In this document: positions 35,382 through 47,485 of the stretch, piece after piece
Numbering within the stretch: position 1 is the first letter of the stretch
How the letters are laid out: the number at the start of each line of letters is the position of its first letter
Assembly (NCBI RefSeq): GCF_964656455.1
Contig: NC_135714.1
Span: 82,543,903-82,607,902, forward strand
Length of the DNA: 64,000 nucleotides
Direction: 5' to 3'
Origin: Halichoerus grypus
Lineage: Eukaryota > Chordata > Mammalia > Carnivora > Phocidae
Notes under the pieces: generated by a model
What the model saw: only the letters and a program-made list of their open reading frames with translations
The model's database searches: none
Told to the model about the DNA's origin: nothing
Program-made: the position numbers and the translations under genes

Positions 35382-35398
35382 CAACAAAAGAAATTTAA

Positions 35399-36460
35399 TA
35401 TAAGAAATTGGTTACAGTTGTTGCAGGGTTGAAAGAGCAAAACAACAACACTGAAGTAACAGAGACACAAAACAGTAGCAATAAGCTAATCGATATGTAT
35501 CGAGTGCTACTATCTGTATGCCACTTGTCTGGGCACTGCCCAGAGGACAGGAAACTGCTCTGGGGGAGGGGTTTTGTCATCACCACCTATACTGATGGTG
35601 GACACGGGAGATTAACTGAATCAATGATGTTGATGTAACAAAGATACATGTTTGATTACCTATTAGCATTTCAAAGTACTATCTGCCCTCCCCCCCCCTT
35701 CAAAGGTACTAATGATGCTGATCTGGAGGTCCAATGGCTATATACTGACAAAACTGTCGAACTTCTAATTAGTGCAATTCTATTTACTTTCATCTGTCTG
35801 TCCCTCATTAGTAACTATCTTCACGATTCTGACCTGAACTAAAAAACCCTGAAGACATCTGTCAGAGATTCTTAAGTGTTAAGCAATGCTTAACAGGAAA
35901 AAAATTAGTAATTGCTTTTTAGGGTTTAATATATTTTAAAAGAATGCAGACATTGCTACAAAGTTAGATGATTTCAATTTTCTATTTTATAGATACTTTA
36001 TCTACCTCTGACATACTTTAAGACACTGCTAACAAAAACAAGACAAATAAATTTAGCTTTATATTTTTATTTTGTCATATAAAATGTTTTTAAAATAATG
36101 CATTTGTTATCATTTATCTTTATATTGACCCATTCATTAAAAAACATGACAAATTCTCTTGAAGACTGCTAGAAATTTTTCATCCACTGTAAGAAGAAAG
36201 ATGAGTGTCTTTTTTTTTTACTACACTCAGTCCCACTGAAACACCAAAATTAAACATAGAAAAGAAAAGAGAAAGCACAGAAGTTAAGGAGCTATTATTA
36301 TTATTTTGTGAGAGGGCAATATGTTAACATTCTAATTTCTTGATATATTCATTTCAGTTATCACAACTAATTAAGTTTTAAAGACATGACAGAGACCTTG
36401 CAGCAGACATTCAGTTTTAATTTCCATTTTATAAAGATAGATCTTTAGAATTTTTACACT
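35399..36460. other. Unique DNA, no feature seen
   Basis: A fragment near 35490-35550 faintly resembles an antisense L2 tail. Otherwise nothing is recognised. Confidence 0.45.
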
Positions 36461-36470
36461 TATTTGCTTT

Positions 36471-36661
36471 TTTTTTAAGATTTTATTTATCTGACAGAGA
36501 AAGACACAGCGAGAGAGGGAACACAAGCAGGGGGAGTGGGAGAAGGAGAAGCAGGCCTCCCGCAGAGCAGGGAGCCCGATGCAGGGCTGGATCCCAGGAC
36601 CCCGGGATCATGACCTGAGCTGAAGGCAGACACTTAACGACTGAGACACCCAGGCGCCCCA
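36471..36661 (-). mobile_element. SINEC, antisense, with 10-bp target-site duplication
   Basis: TTTTTTTTAAGATTTTATTT at the left and GAGACACCCAGGCGCCCC at the right. tatttgcttt flanks it at 36461-36470 and 36662-36671. Confidence 0.96.
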
Positions 36662-37129
36662 TATTTGCTTTATTTTTAATGTTGGACAAAGGTGACCTTC
36701 CTGTTTAACTGTATAATGTATTAACAAGTACAGCTTACACATGACAGAGCTAAATTACCATAAAGCAAAAATATATATAAATATCTTATCACATTTTGAA
36801 GAGGATCCCCTCAATACATTTACAACATAATACAAAAGAGAAACAAACTAATTTTCTAGTTAGTTTTTTTATAAATTATATAGCATATTACTGTTTCTCT
36901 AATTTTCTCAGTGCTAAAGTGCAAGTGAAGAACCCTTTAACATTCAATTTGGGATGAATACAGACTGGGACTGTGAAATGTTATATAAATATCAAGGTAA
37001 TATTTTAATGAAGGTATTATTTAATATGTAACTTCTGTAGTACTTTATGGTCCCAGTTTTAAAAACAAGGAAAAAAAGAACTGAGTTATCAGAATTTCAG
37101 AGGCAGTGAGATTTCTGATATAAATTAAT

Positions 37130-37199
37130 CTAAATCGTCTCTTTATAGATGAAGAAACAGTTCCCCAAATAAGTAAGCCCCTTGGTCAAGGTCACACAT
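37130..37199 (-). mobile_element. MIR fragment, antisense
   Basis: 'tttatagatgaagaaacagt' then 'ccttggtcaaggtcacacat' matches reverse-complement MIR. It abuts a sense MIR, so the two face each other. Confidence 0.65.
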
Positions 37200-37299
37200 C
37201 GTGGTGTAGCGAGAAGACCTAGAGTTTAGTCAGACCTGGATACTGATCCAAGCTCTACCCCTTACTGTGTTACGCTGTACATGTTACTATATCTTTCAA
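37200..37299 (+). mobile_element. MIR SINE, sense, 5' part (split by a SINEC)
   Basis: 'gtggtgtagcgagaagacct', 'agtcagacctggatactgat' and 'ccaagctctaccccttactg' match MIR up to the point where a SINEC interrupts it. Confidence 0.75.
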
Positions 37300-37511
37300 T
37301 TAAAGATTTATTTATTTATTTTAGAGGGAGAGAGAGAGAGCATGCAAGTGGGGCAAGGGGCAAAGGCAGAGGAAGAGAGAGAATTTCAAGCAGACTCCCC
37401 GCTGAGCAAGGAGCCCCACACTGGGCTAGTAGATCCCAGGACCCCGAGATCATGACCTGAGCAGAAATCAAGAGCTGGCCGCTTAACCAACCTAGCCACC
37501 CAGGCACCCCC
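37300..37511 (-). mobile_element. SINEC, antisense, inserted into a MIR
   Basis: Starts TTAAAGATTTATTTATTTAT and ends CTAGCCACCCAGGCACCCC. Duplications at 37286-37299 and 37512-37525 match at 12 of 14 bases. MIR sequence resumes on the far side. Confidence 0.93.
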
Positions 37512-37590
37512 ACTATACCTTTGAAGACCTTAGTTTCTGCATCTGTAAAAAAGATGTAATAAGCATTTCACATGTTTCCATGATGATGAA
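37512..37590 (+). mobile_element. MIR SINE, sense, 3' part (split by a SINEC)
   Basis: 'gaccttagtttctgcatctg' and 'taaaaaagatgtaataagca' continue the MIR core (gcctcagtttcctcatctg, then taaaatggggataataa) from the part ending at 37299. Confidence 0.75.
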
Positions 37591-37779
37591 ATTGAGTAGA
37601 GTATTATCATGGTACATACAAGGATGGTAAACATACGTGAAATTCTATTCTTATTTAAGAAATAGCTACATATAATCCAGGTTTCTCTTGCCTTCTCATC
37701 TGTAACTCACAAAGGTAATATTCTGCTTAGTTTGGGAGTTGCTTAAAATTCAAAATACATATTTTTCCCATATAGTTTT

Positions 37780-37988
37780 TTTTTTTTTTTAAAGATTTAA
37801 TTTATTTATTTGATACAGAGAGAGAGAGAGAGAGGAATCACAAGTAGGCAGAGTGGCAGGGAACGGCAGAGGGAGAAGCAGGCTCCCTGCTGAGCAAGGA
37901 GCCCGATATGGGACCCGATCCCAGGACCCCGGGATCATGACCTGAGCCGAAGGCAGACGCTTAACGACTGAGCCACCCAGGTGCCCCC
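37780..37988 (-). mobile_element. SINEC, antisense, with exact 14-bp target-site duplication
   Basis: Poly-T then AAAGATTTAATTTATTTATT at the left, GAGCCACCCAGGTGCCCC at the right. tcccatatagtttt flanks it at 37766-37779 and 37989-38002. Confidence 0.97.
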
Positions 37989-38002
37989 TCCCATATAGTT
38001 TT

Positions 38003-39153
38003 AAATCTCATCCCAATTATGTGAATCTCATAAATTCAAAACTGTACCTTTTGCCATCTACATATTAAATTAGCATAATTAGCTAATCTGAAGGGACTTT
38101 AACAAAGCTTTTCCATTCTATTCATTAGCCTCTGCCTTTTTCTCCCTAAGTGAGGTTAATATTTTTTCCAACTGCAAAAATTTTAACAGGGTTAATGAGT
38201 GAGTATAATTCTCTTCGTAAATACAAGGGACTGCTAACCTTTATCCTTAGGGGAAATTAAAAATTTTAAGTCAAGTAAAATGTCTCAACTGTGATTACCA
38301 AGCAGTCTTTTTCCTGAAAAAATTAGTCTAGTGCAATGATTAAAAAAGGGAAAAAAAACTGTTCCTTCTTTCAAATAAAGTATGTCTAAACTACAGCTTA
38401 TAAGAGAAGAATGCTCTCAATTTTATAAAAGAAACTGTATTTCCACTTAATCCAAAGAAAAATTTCATATTACTTACTTTTAAATTCTTTATTATACATG
38501 AATATCAATTTATGAGAAAGAACACTAGCCCAAGGATTTTCTTAGTTTTCCAAGTATTATAAAGTTATCTCTCTATAGAGAGGGAGAGCTGGAGAAAGTT
38601 CTTTACTGTTACATTTATCAGAGAAAACAACATCCATAATAATATATATACCTATATACACACATACATATATACACATACACATATATATTTTTTAGTT
38701 CTCTCTACGTTCTCCCAAAGACAAATCTCTCTTATTATAAATGGTACGTATAAAGGGCCTTAGACATTTTTATTTATGTTTTGCTAATCACAAAACTCAA
38801 TTTCAGAGATTTTTCTGTGTGAAAACGTGACTGACACCTTATCCCTAGTGGCTAAAAGTAAATGGAAATATCCACATTAAGTTACAAAGGACAAAAATTA
38901 AATTGGATCCCACAATGACTATTCCTTCGGAATACAGTGCCCTGACATTGCCCTCTAGAATCAGACCATTTGTTAAATGCCCTGTAATTGATAACCATGG
39001 GGATTCGCTAATGCTCTTCCTGAATAACAGAAAACAAAAATGTTGTAGAGATTAAAAGCGATGTGCGAGTCCCAGATGAACTAAAGGTGTACAATAACAA
39101 CAGCCACTTCAAGGAAAGTACATTCCAACACCCTCTGTCTTTCCTCTCCCCAG
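38003..39153. other. Mostly unique DNA with an AT/CA-rich patch
   Basis: A low-complexity TATA/CACA patch lies at about 38640-38695. Nothing else is recognised before the exon-like signal. Confidence 0.5.
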
Positions 39154-39264
39154 AGGTTCAAGGATGAAATGTACATTGATTTTAGCCAGCTGGAAGAAAC
39201 GTTTACCATTCCCAAAAGCAAAAAGCAAAACAGGATCTCATTCTCTGCCTATAAACAAGCATGA
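39154..39264 (+). CDS. Candidate 3'-terminal coding segment, 36 codons plus stop, unidentified
   Basis: A strong acceptor-like sequence (CTCTGTCTTTCCTCTCCCCAG) ends at 39153. The frame that follows opens RFKDEMYIDFSQLEET and runs 36 codons to a TGA at 39262-39264. No good donor lies inside the frame, so it could only be a last exon, and no AATAAA is close downstream. I do not recognise the protein. Chance is a serious alternative for so short a frame. Confidence 0.2.
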   Translation, partial: RFKDEMYIDFSQLEETFTIPKSKKQNRISFSAYKQA

Positions 39265-39489
39265 ATATAAATACCAATGGTAGTGTCTATGAAGGTAACA
39301 AGAGTTACAGGATAGACATAAGCCAGTACTCCACCTCCTTGATCAAAGGATTAAACAGGTGTCCCTTTAGAAACAGAACCAGATTTTCCTGCAAGAAAGG
39401 TGCTCGTTTCAGTCACACCAGCTAAAAAGGTGGATATCCATAGTCCTCATTTCTCATTCCTGAAACTGGTTTTAAGATAAAATCAGTTC

Positions 39490-39655
39490 TGAACATTAAA
39501 CATTATTACCCCTAATTTTCAAATACGGAAACTGCCTCCATGTCCAATTTTGAAGAAACTGCTTCCATGCCCAGTGGCAACCAGTAACATGCAGCAGAAT
39601 CCAGGCCCAAACTCCCGACGTCCGTTCTAAAGTCCTTGTCCTTAGCTGAAATTAC
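39490..39655 (-). mobile_element. MIR SINE, antisense
   Basis: 'tattacccctaattttcaaa', 'gcagcagaatccaggcccaa', 'actcccgacgtccgttctaa' and 'agtccttgtccttagctgaa' follow reverse-complement MIR from core to 5' end. Confidence 0.72.
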
Positions 39656-41580
39656 CACACCAGTCTCCATATTACCAGTATACGGACATTGTAAACTTTT
39701 CTTATTTTTCTCCCACAATGTCAAAAGAGTTAAAGTAAACATGAATTATTTCTCGGTTTGTCTGCTGTGTGACTAAATGCAGACTTTGGTAGGGCTGTAA
39801 ACACAGTAGAGAATTACTACAGGGATGTTGATATAAACATCCACTGAACTAAAATACAAGTACTTCTCACCTTTTATTTCTTGATTTATGTATGATTTTT
39901 TTTTTCCCTGAGCTGGTAATAAGTCAACAATGAAAACTAAGACACACCAGTGTGGAACCCATGAAAGAAAGGGTTTGGGGGAAATCCCTCTGCTCACATT
40001 TGTAACTCCATGGCAATGGTTTTTAACCTATACCAAAAAAATGTTCCATGGAATTCTGGAGTTCCCAACCTTCTGAAGACCATTTATTGGCTCTATACGG
40101 GTCCACGTATAATTCAGTTTTATGGTACCTGAAATTGCACAGCAAATTACTTTTATCATTAACTCATTCTTTATAAATGTGTAGTCTGGCTCAGAGGCTC
40201 AACCCCTTATGCCTTTTTCTTCCCCTCCTCTCTTGACAATTCTCTCTCTTGATTGACAGACAGTTGCTGTCCCATCAGTCTCATGCTACTGCTGGGAGCA
40301 CATTCAGGATCTGGGGAGGTAAAACCACGCAGGACCCAGGCTGAGACCTGCAGCTGGCTCCAGGAGTTTGCCTGTGGCTCCCACACAAAGAGAAAAGGAC
40401 TCTGAGAAACATGAGAGGGGCACCCTCTGCAGGACTGGGAAACCAACTCTGATTAAGCTAGTAGGGTTCAAGAGTGAATCTAAGCTCCCCTGACTCATCC
40501 CCACTTTTCCTACAGTAGGATGGTATGGGTTTGTTCCTGATCAATTCTGATTTGTTCAGAAAGTTCAACTGTTCTATTACATATTATGTATAAGAATGAA
40601 GTGTTGCTTGACCAAAACCCAACTTTCCTTCCATCCCAGATTAAATTAAGCCTGGAAAAAAACATACTTGTTACTAGTTTAAAGCAAAGACAGTTTTTAA
40701 TCTGTCATCTGGTCAAACTCAACCATCAAAGATACTTTTCTAAGATTCCTGGTCCTATATCAAGTTTTGATCAAAAACAAGAACAAAGTCTCATACATGC
40801 AAATAATAGATAAAACCACACACTGAGATTGATCATGGAAAGTTTTTTTTTTTTTTTGCCTGTGTTTATTTAATGAAGTTATTTGTGTAGAAATATGATC
40901 ATCCCAAATGGTACAGCTTCTCTCACCAACAACCGCTAAACAGAATATTCCTGCTATATTATTTTTTTAGCACACAATATTATATATGTGAGAAGCAGAT
41001 GGTGAATGTCAACTTGGCACCATTCCACCATCTGCTCTTTGTATTGCTAGTCAAGTTCAGAGTGTTATATAAGGAGTAAAGAAAGACAATAATATTGTTG
41101 AAGCCAAAGGTAGTCTCCTTCCTTGAGCTCTCCCAACATTTGCAGTATATATGCCAAGTACTTCCAAGGGCAACAACTTATCTGTGATATAGAAAATCTG
41201 TTTTAATTTAATTTTATTAAATAAAACCTAAATAAAAACATTCATTTCTAAAGCCCCCCCCCCCAGACATTTTCTGCTCAAGAAAAAGGAAGAGTAATGG
41301 ATCTTTAAAAACCCATACTTAAAAAAAAAAAAAGGATACAGAAAATAGATTGCATACACCTCAGGAGGATACATGACAAGAAAAACAACAAAGCATAAAT
41401 ACTCTTGCTGAGTTTGGTTTCATTGACTTCATTTCTACAGTAACAAGGTGTTTTAGAGTTCTATCATACCCACACCAGATAAGATAAAAAAATCATCCTA
41501 TCTTTTAAGACAGGTATCCAAACTGACCTGTTCTGCTTGACTCAGTCTCCTTCAACTCTGGGTAGCATTTGTTCTTCTAG
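39656..41580. other. Mostly unique DNA
   Basis: No transposon is confidently recognised over about 1.9 kb. A weak exon-like signal lies at 40260-40318 and is discussed as a finding. T-run at about 40844-40858, C-run at about 41254-41264. Confidence 0.45.
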
Positions 41581-41584
41581 TTAC

Positions 41585-41695
41585 AAGTTAGCACTACAAC
41601 TGTGAGGTCAAGGGCTGAGTCTCCATTACCTCTGCATTTGACTAGAGAATCTAGCACATATTAAGCACTTAATGAGTAATGAAAGCAAAAACTAT
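41585..41695 (+). mobile_element. LINE-2 3'-tail remnant, sense
   Basis: 'ctgtgaggtcaagggctgag', 'tctccattacctctgcattt', 'ctagcacatattaagcactt' and 'aatgagtaatgaa' match the L2 end. Confidence 0.58.
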
Positions 41696-42260
41696 CAGCT
41701 ATAATTCATAAGTTCATCATTTCAGTTTGTACACTGGGTCCACACTGGTGATCAGCAAATAAACCATAAACATTTTCTAACCAGGAAAAAATAGTTTTAG
41801 TCCCATTTTAAAAACCTATCCTCATTTTAAATTTTTAGAAAGCAAGGGTCATTGATTTGGTGATTGCTCTATAATTTTCTTCAAACTCCAAAATGTTAAT
41901 TATTAAAATAGTTAATGCTGATAGTTCTTGACAACATCTCTACAAGTAAGGATTAGATAATATAATTTGTATTTAAAAGGAAAAGTATGCCCGTGTACCA
42001 TTAGAAAACTAGAACAGTGTCCACTGACATCATTCATACAAAAAATGATCAGAGATAATGTTGTCTAAATGGATGCTGAAGATCAATCTCACTTAGGAAA
42101 TTTAATAAGATAAATCAGTAGGTATTAACTGACTATTCCCTCAGTTAGGCTAACTGTTAAATACTGAGTCTGGTCCTTTGCCAGTGTTGCCTCCTATAAT
42201 CTACAACAATGACTGTCTGTAAGTATTCTCAGTCATTCAACCAACAATCAATGACCTTCG
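41696..42260. other. Unique DNA, no feature seen
   Basis: No repeat or coding block recognised. Confidence 0.5.
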
Positions 42261-42264
42261 TTCA

Positions 42265-42370
42265 TTTCTTTCTCTAAACTATACCATTCTTGAAGATAAA
42301 CCCTGCATCTAATTAATCTCTGTATTTTCCATCATGCAAAATACAGAGCCTTTTAAGTAATTAACAGGAA
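42265..42370 (+). mobile_element. Possible LINE-2 3'-tail remnant, sense
   Basis: 'aaactataccattcttgaag' and 'aatacagagccttttaagta' keep the order of the L2 terminus but are diverged. Confidence 0.42.
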
Positions 42371-43484
42371 ATGAGTAGTATGGGAATGAGCAAATCCTTC
42401 CATTCCACAATACCGTGAACATGAAAGGCATGATGGGGGAGGGGGGGAATGAGTGCTAGGATCAAGATGCTAAGTTGGGCAGAAAAATATTTCTTTTATT
42501 TATTTATTTTTTTTACTTGAGGAAACAGAAACCTTCAAATTTTAGAAATTTGAAATCACTGAAACGGAAAAGCCTCTCCCTTGGGACTTCCAATTCTGTT
42601 TCGACCTACACCCCAATCACCCTGCATTAACCCACTGCAAATCCCTCTTCAGACAGCTATCCTCTAAGATATCTTACAACAAACCTCCTAAGACTTCCCA
42701 CTTTTCATCTCTGATCAAAATATTCATTTCCTCAATGTAGTGCCTGTCACTTCTGGAAAATAAGAACTAACTCACATCACATTGCAATACTTAATAACCA
42801 ATTACCCCCAGGTACTTGTATTTATTAACTCCTGTAAATTGTTGAGGCAGAATATCTTGCTCTACAAAAAAAGGGAAGGGGGGAGAGGTCAACAATCTAA
42901 AGAGTTGGCACTTTGGGGAAAGAGAATCAGCATTTAAATCTAATTTCCAACTTGACACCTCTACCGTCCCTTCCCCCGTCCTCCCTAACTTAGTTGAGTA
43001 GTTTTGATTCCTAGTTTACCAGAAAGCAGAGGTCCTCCACTGTCATTTTTTTAAAGACAAAGATATAATGTGTCCATGTTTATCAGCTGCTTTTAAGTGA
43101 AAATTATATTTTTCATTTTTTATTCATTACATTTTTCAGTGTAACATATATAGTTCATTTTGCACTTAACAAAATACAAATCCCTGCATGATAAAGGCCA
43201 CGGTGGAGATACAAAACAGATTAAGACACAGACCTTCTTCTCAACTATTTTATCACATTTATCATATTTATAATGATTAATTTTATTTTTAAATTGATAA
43301 AAAATTCTAACATCTTACTAACAACTAAAAGTGACTAGATTCTGCAAATATTAAACAGTCTATTATTTCAATGTTAATCCTCTGAAGTAAAAGCAAAATT
43401 TTAAAAATTTAAATTGAAGATTTATTTATTCCCTCACTTTTGTTTTTTACATCTTACACTTCTGTACCGTACCACGTGATTTCT
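42371..43484. other. Unique DNA, no feature seen
   Basis: Apart from a G-run near 42437-42447 and a short TTTA run near 42496, nothing is recognised. Confidence 0.5.
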
Positions 43485-43612
43485 TTGTTGTGATGACCAC
43501 TGGATGTTATATGTAAGTGATGAATCACTAAATTCTACTCCTGAAACTAAAATAAATAAATAAATACTTTATAAAAAAGAATAAAAAATAAAATAAACCA
43601 TATTAATAAAAA
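43485..43612 (+). mobile_element. LINE-1 3'-end fragment (carnivore type)
   Basis: 'ttgttgtgatgaccactgga', 'gtaagtgatgaatcactaaa' and 'ttctactcctgaaactaaaa' match the L1 3' UTR of the same general type as the 21.4-kb copy, followed by an AAAT-rich tail. It is severely 5'-truncated. No clear target-site duplication. Confidence 0.82.
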
Positions 43613-44674
43613 ATAAACAAATCATTTGTTCTAAAGTGTACAGACACATTAGGGGTATGTTTAGCTTGTTCTTTGTTTTGTGACTGTAATCACTGCTGGT
43701 ACTGTGTTAATGTTACTTTTTCATAAGAAAATCATAAAATAATCCTCAAATCTACTTTATTGTTTAACTTTTTCTTCCACCTCTTTTGTTTTTAAGGATA
43801 GGATAATGAATCCTTTGAATCATTTTCTTCTTTTTGTCTACACTATTGTCATTGAAAGGTTAAAATAATTGTAAATTACCAATAGGTCTAACAATTTATA
43901 TTCTTTTCTGCCATTGGATCTGGTATTTATCTTCTACTCACTACTCTTACTATAGTAATAATGTGATTGAAAACATGTATTACAAATTGTAACAAATACA
44001 GGTATGGCTTCTTAATAGAGATTTGTTATTAGCCCAGCATAGCTACTGTATTACTTTGCTATCAAATCACAGTGAGAATTGATAGAGTTAACTTTTTAAA
44101 AATCATCTACTGTCAGAAGAGTTTGATACCAACCAGGAAAAAGGATGTTATCTTTCAGGTTACCATATTAAAGTCAGCAAAGTGCAATCTCAGCTATTGT
44201 TCATTCTGGCAAATCACCAGTGGCTGGATGATTTACAACAGGTTACTAATTATATGATAGCCCATAAACATCACTAGAAATTTCAAATGTCCACCTGCTA
44301 GAAGTGTAGCTACATGAGCTGTAAAAGGAGAGCAATCATGATCACTGGCTGACTCCAAAGGCAAATATTTGGTTAGCAAAGCTGCCTGTTCACTAGTGTT
44401 AGTATTCACTGATATCAAATAAACCATATCCACAACAGAAATTTCCATTTAAATGACTGTTAACAAGTCTGATGAAGTTAAACTGAGATATGATGATTCC
44501 AGAATTTTAATGATGGAAGGAGTCAATAGACCTGTTATAAAACAGCTGTGTGTGTTGGGAATGTTTGCCAATGGGATTGTCTGGTTCCATGAGTAGCATG
44601 GTAATCTTAGAGTTGCGTCCTAGGGTAGCAGAGTTAGTCACACAGAGTGAGAAAGACAGTGAGGACAAAGGAAA
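43613..44674. other. AT-rich unique DNA, no feature seen
   Basis: No gene, exon or repeat family recognised. Confidence 0.5.
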
Positions 44675-44885
44675 ATTGGCATTTACTGTGCACCTACTAT
44701 GAACTAAAGCTTGAGCTAGATACTTTCAAGTATATTAATTTGTTTAGTACTCTCATTAATGCTGTAAAGTTTATCATTGCTATGCTTTTTACACATGAAT
44801 AAACAGAAGCTGTGAAAGATTAATTTTGCCAAGGTCACTCACATGGGGGAAGGAGTAGGATATGGATCTAAATACTTCTCACTAT
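44675..44885 (-). mobile_element. MIR SINE, antisense
   Basis: 'tactgtgcacctactatgaa', 'tttttacacatgaataaaca', 'gccaaggtcactcacatggg' and 'aggatatggatctaaa' follow reverse-complement MIR. Confidence 0.75.
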
Positions 44886-45289
44886 GGAACCCATCCCTGC
44901 CCTGCTGTGTGCCCTTCCACAGGTCCCTTCATCCTTCTGAGACTGTTACCAAATCTTTAAAATGAGCCCTGAAGGTGCTTCCATGTTATTATTTACTCCT
45001 GATTTTTTTCATTCTGTTGTCTTTTCTTATTCCTTTATAAATGCTTAGGGGAGGTTTGCTTAATAGAGATAAGGTGTATTAACGTTCCAAAAGGAAAATC
45101 TTTAAAGAAATGAGCTAGTTAGTTACTTTCATCCTAAGTTAGAGAGTTAGGGGTCTCCATCTCTGCATAGAAGACATTTTGTCAGTCTTCCAGGTTCAGT
45201 GACTGAATCCAATGAGTAAATCATCAGTCATTTTATTTGACATTTAGAATTTGTTATCAGTTTGTTGTAAAAACCACAAATATTTATTG

Positions 45290-45470
45290 TTTTGTGGGCT
45301 GTGTTTTCCTCACCTATAGTGTGCAAATCAGGGACTATCCCTTTAGTACATAAACAGTATTTATCCCACAAGGCTGTTCTAATAATTAAATGGATCAATA
45401 TATATATAAAATACTTAGAACAGTGTCTGGGGTGCATCATGCTCTATAAAGTGCTATTTATTTTTATGAT
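45290..45470 (+). mobile_element. MIR SINE, sense, 3' half
   Basis: 'gtgttttcctcacctatagt', 'cacaaggctgttctaataat', 'taaatggatcaatatatata' and 'aatacttagaacagtgtctg' match the MIR 3' half in order. Confidence 0.8.
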
Positions 45471-47190
45471 TTGGATAATGTACCCCTTCATCCATGAAAC
45501 ATATAGAACATTACATAATTCCTGACAGACAATATTAATGGCTGTGTAGAAGGATTCATGTTTACCCATAAACATACCTTTTATATATTTGTTTACATTT
45601 GGTCTAAAAACATTAATTACTGAATATGCATTACTTGTAGTTAGAATGTATCCAGGAACATCTTCAACTTTTTTTCTCTATCTTCTATTTAGAAAATTCA
45701 AAATGTATTATCATTGTTTCCCAAAAATGACCAGAACTAACTCCCCTTCAAACTATGTAAAGAAATGAAACAGTGTTCAAAACAAATGTATTAATATTTT
45801 ATGTCCTACTTGTCCAGAGACAGGAAAGCATACAAAATTGGCTGCAAGCAAATGGTATCCAATAAATCTTTACAGTAAGAACAAATTAATATATAAATGA
45901 GGAAGCAATTGTTTAAAAAGAAGGTATGATCATAGTAGTAGTGAAGCATTCAGAAGAATACAAAATCAACTAGAAAAACAAAATCCCAACTTTAATCAAG
46001 AACATTAAATCTGAAGGACAACTAGTAAATTCCCATAAGTTTACTGATAGAAAAAAAAAAAGCACTGTAGAAAATAGTAGTGAGGAAAACTTCATAAAAC
46101 TTCACTTAAGAAATTGGACACTGAAGAGGATACTTAAGGAACTACCCAAATGGATTATCACTGAAGTGAAGGAACTCTGGGCTATACCTCCACAGGCAAT
46201 TTGTTCAAAATTTCTGATGAGCCAACGAACCACAAGCAAGCAAAAGAAAGAGAAAGTAACATCGGGGAGCGCTGCTGCCTTGTCCGCACATAAGTCTTCC
46301 TCTTGGATAAGGAAGTAATCTCTATGATCCCTCAAATCTGTCAGGGTTTCAGACACTAACTTCCGAGGTGGAAACAGTAGATACCATCTAAATTCCTCGG
46401 CTTGGGTGGGAAATGTCTGATTTTGTCACAAAGCCATAAATATCTCCCTCTGGGAAACTGCACTTCCTTTGAAATTTCTCTCTTTCTTATTTGCTTACTG
46501 TAGGGCTAAACATTTCTCTGCCACCACTCCTTTCCAGGTCTCCTGCTCGTCCCTTCCCCAGAGTCCTGGTGAGTCTTGCTTTGATAAAACTCAGAAAGGA
46601 GAAAACTTGCATCTTCTCTCAGACTTGGCAAGGAATTCTTCAGTTTCCTTTCTTGAAAGAAATTCAATCTCTGAGAAATTAAGTCTCTGAGAAGAACCCA
46701 GACAAGCACACTGTTGATTCTGGAAATCCAACAAACCACTCCAATTTAGAATTTCCACCAAGGTTTTCACAGTGCTGAAGGAAGTATCCAGTATATGCTG
46801 GAGCCAGAAGACCTGGCTTCTGTTTTTGAAACTTCAGTTGACTACATCTCGAGATAAGATTATACCTTTTAATCTCTGTTCTGGGTTTCCCCATCTACCA
46901 AAAACGGGAACCAGAGGTTTTCTTCAGTTTATATTTAAATATTTTTATTACTCGGAACACTTCCTTCTCTTTACTCTGAGGAAAACAACACTATAAGTTC
47001 TTTCGTCCTTTTCTATCATCGTTCTTCACCACCCCACACGCCAACTGTTTCTTCTCATGTGTCCTTGAGATCAATTCTACTTTGGAAACTCATCAGAACG
47101 TGGGTCATGACCCCAGCTGTTATGAATCTCACTGCTGAACATTTTCTTTTCCATTTCATGCCTTCCCTCTTTCTCTCCCAGTTGACAAGT
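45471..47190. other. Mostly unique DNA
   Basis: No transposon is confidently recognised. A minus-strand frame of about 105 codons without a stop lies between 46417 and 46102 and is discussed as a finding. Short overlapping frames at 46469-46996 have no recognisable domain. Confidence 0.45.
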
Positions 47191-47345
47191 AGGCAATCAT
47201 TCATCCAGCAAACATCCACAGTGAGTCTGGAGGCCATTCTGACCAGGATCATCAGGGATATCAATAAATCCCAGCAACTGCAATCCCTCCTCCACTCCCA
47301 TAGACCAGTCCCTGCAGTGCAGACCATGACCTTAGAGCTGTAAGC
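47191..47345 (-). mobile_element. Possible LINE-2 3'-end remnant, antisense
   Basis: 'caatcattcatccagcaaac', 'tgaccaggatcatcagggat' and 'agaccagtccctgcagtgca' keep the reverse-complement L2 order (caacaaatatttattgag, aggtgctggggatac, cagtccctgccct). It is diverged. Open frames on both strands here lack domains. Confidence 0.45.
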
Positions 47346-47485
47346 TTTGTTATACCAGCTAAGAATCTTCTTTCATGGGAGCTAGAAATGACGTATCTCA
47401 GTACTAGCTCAACAAATGTACTCATTTGAGTGTATCTGTCATGAAAAAAAAGTTACCTGGTTAGAATTATTAAACACATCATTAT

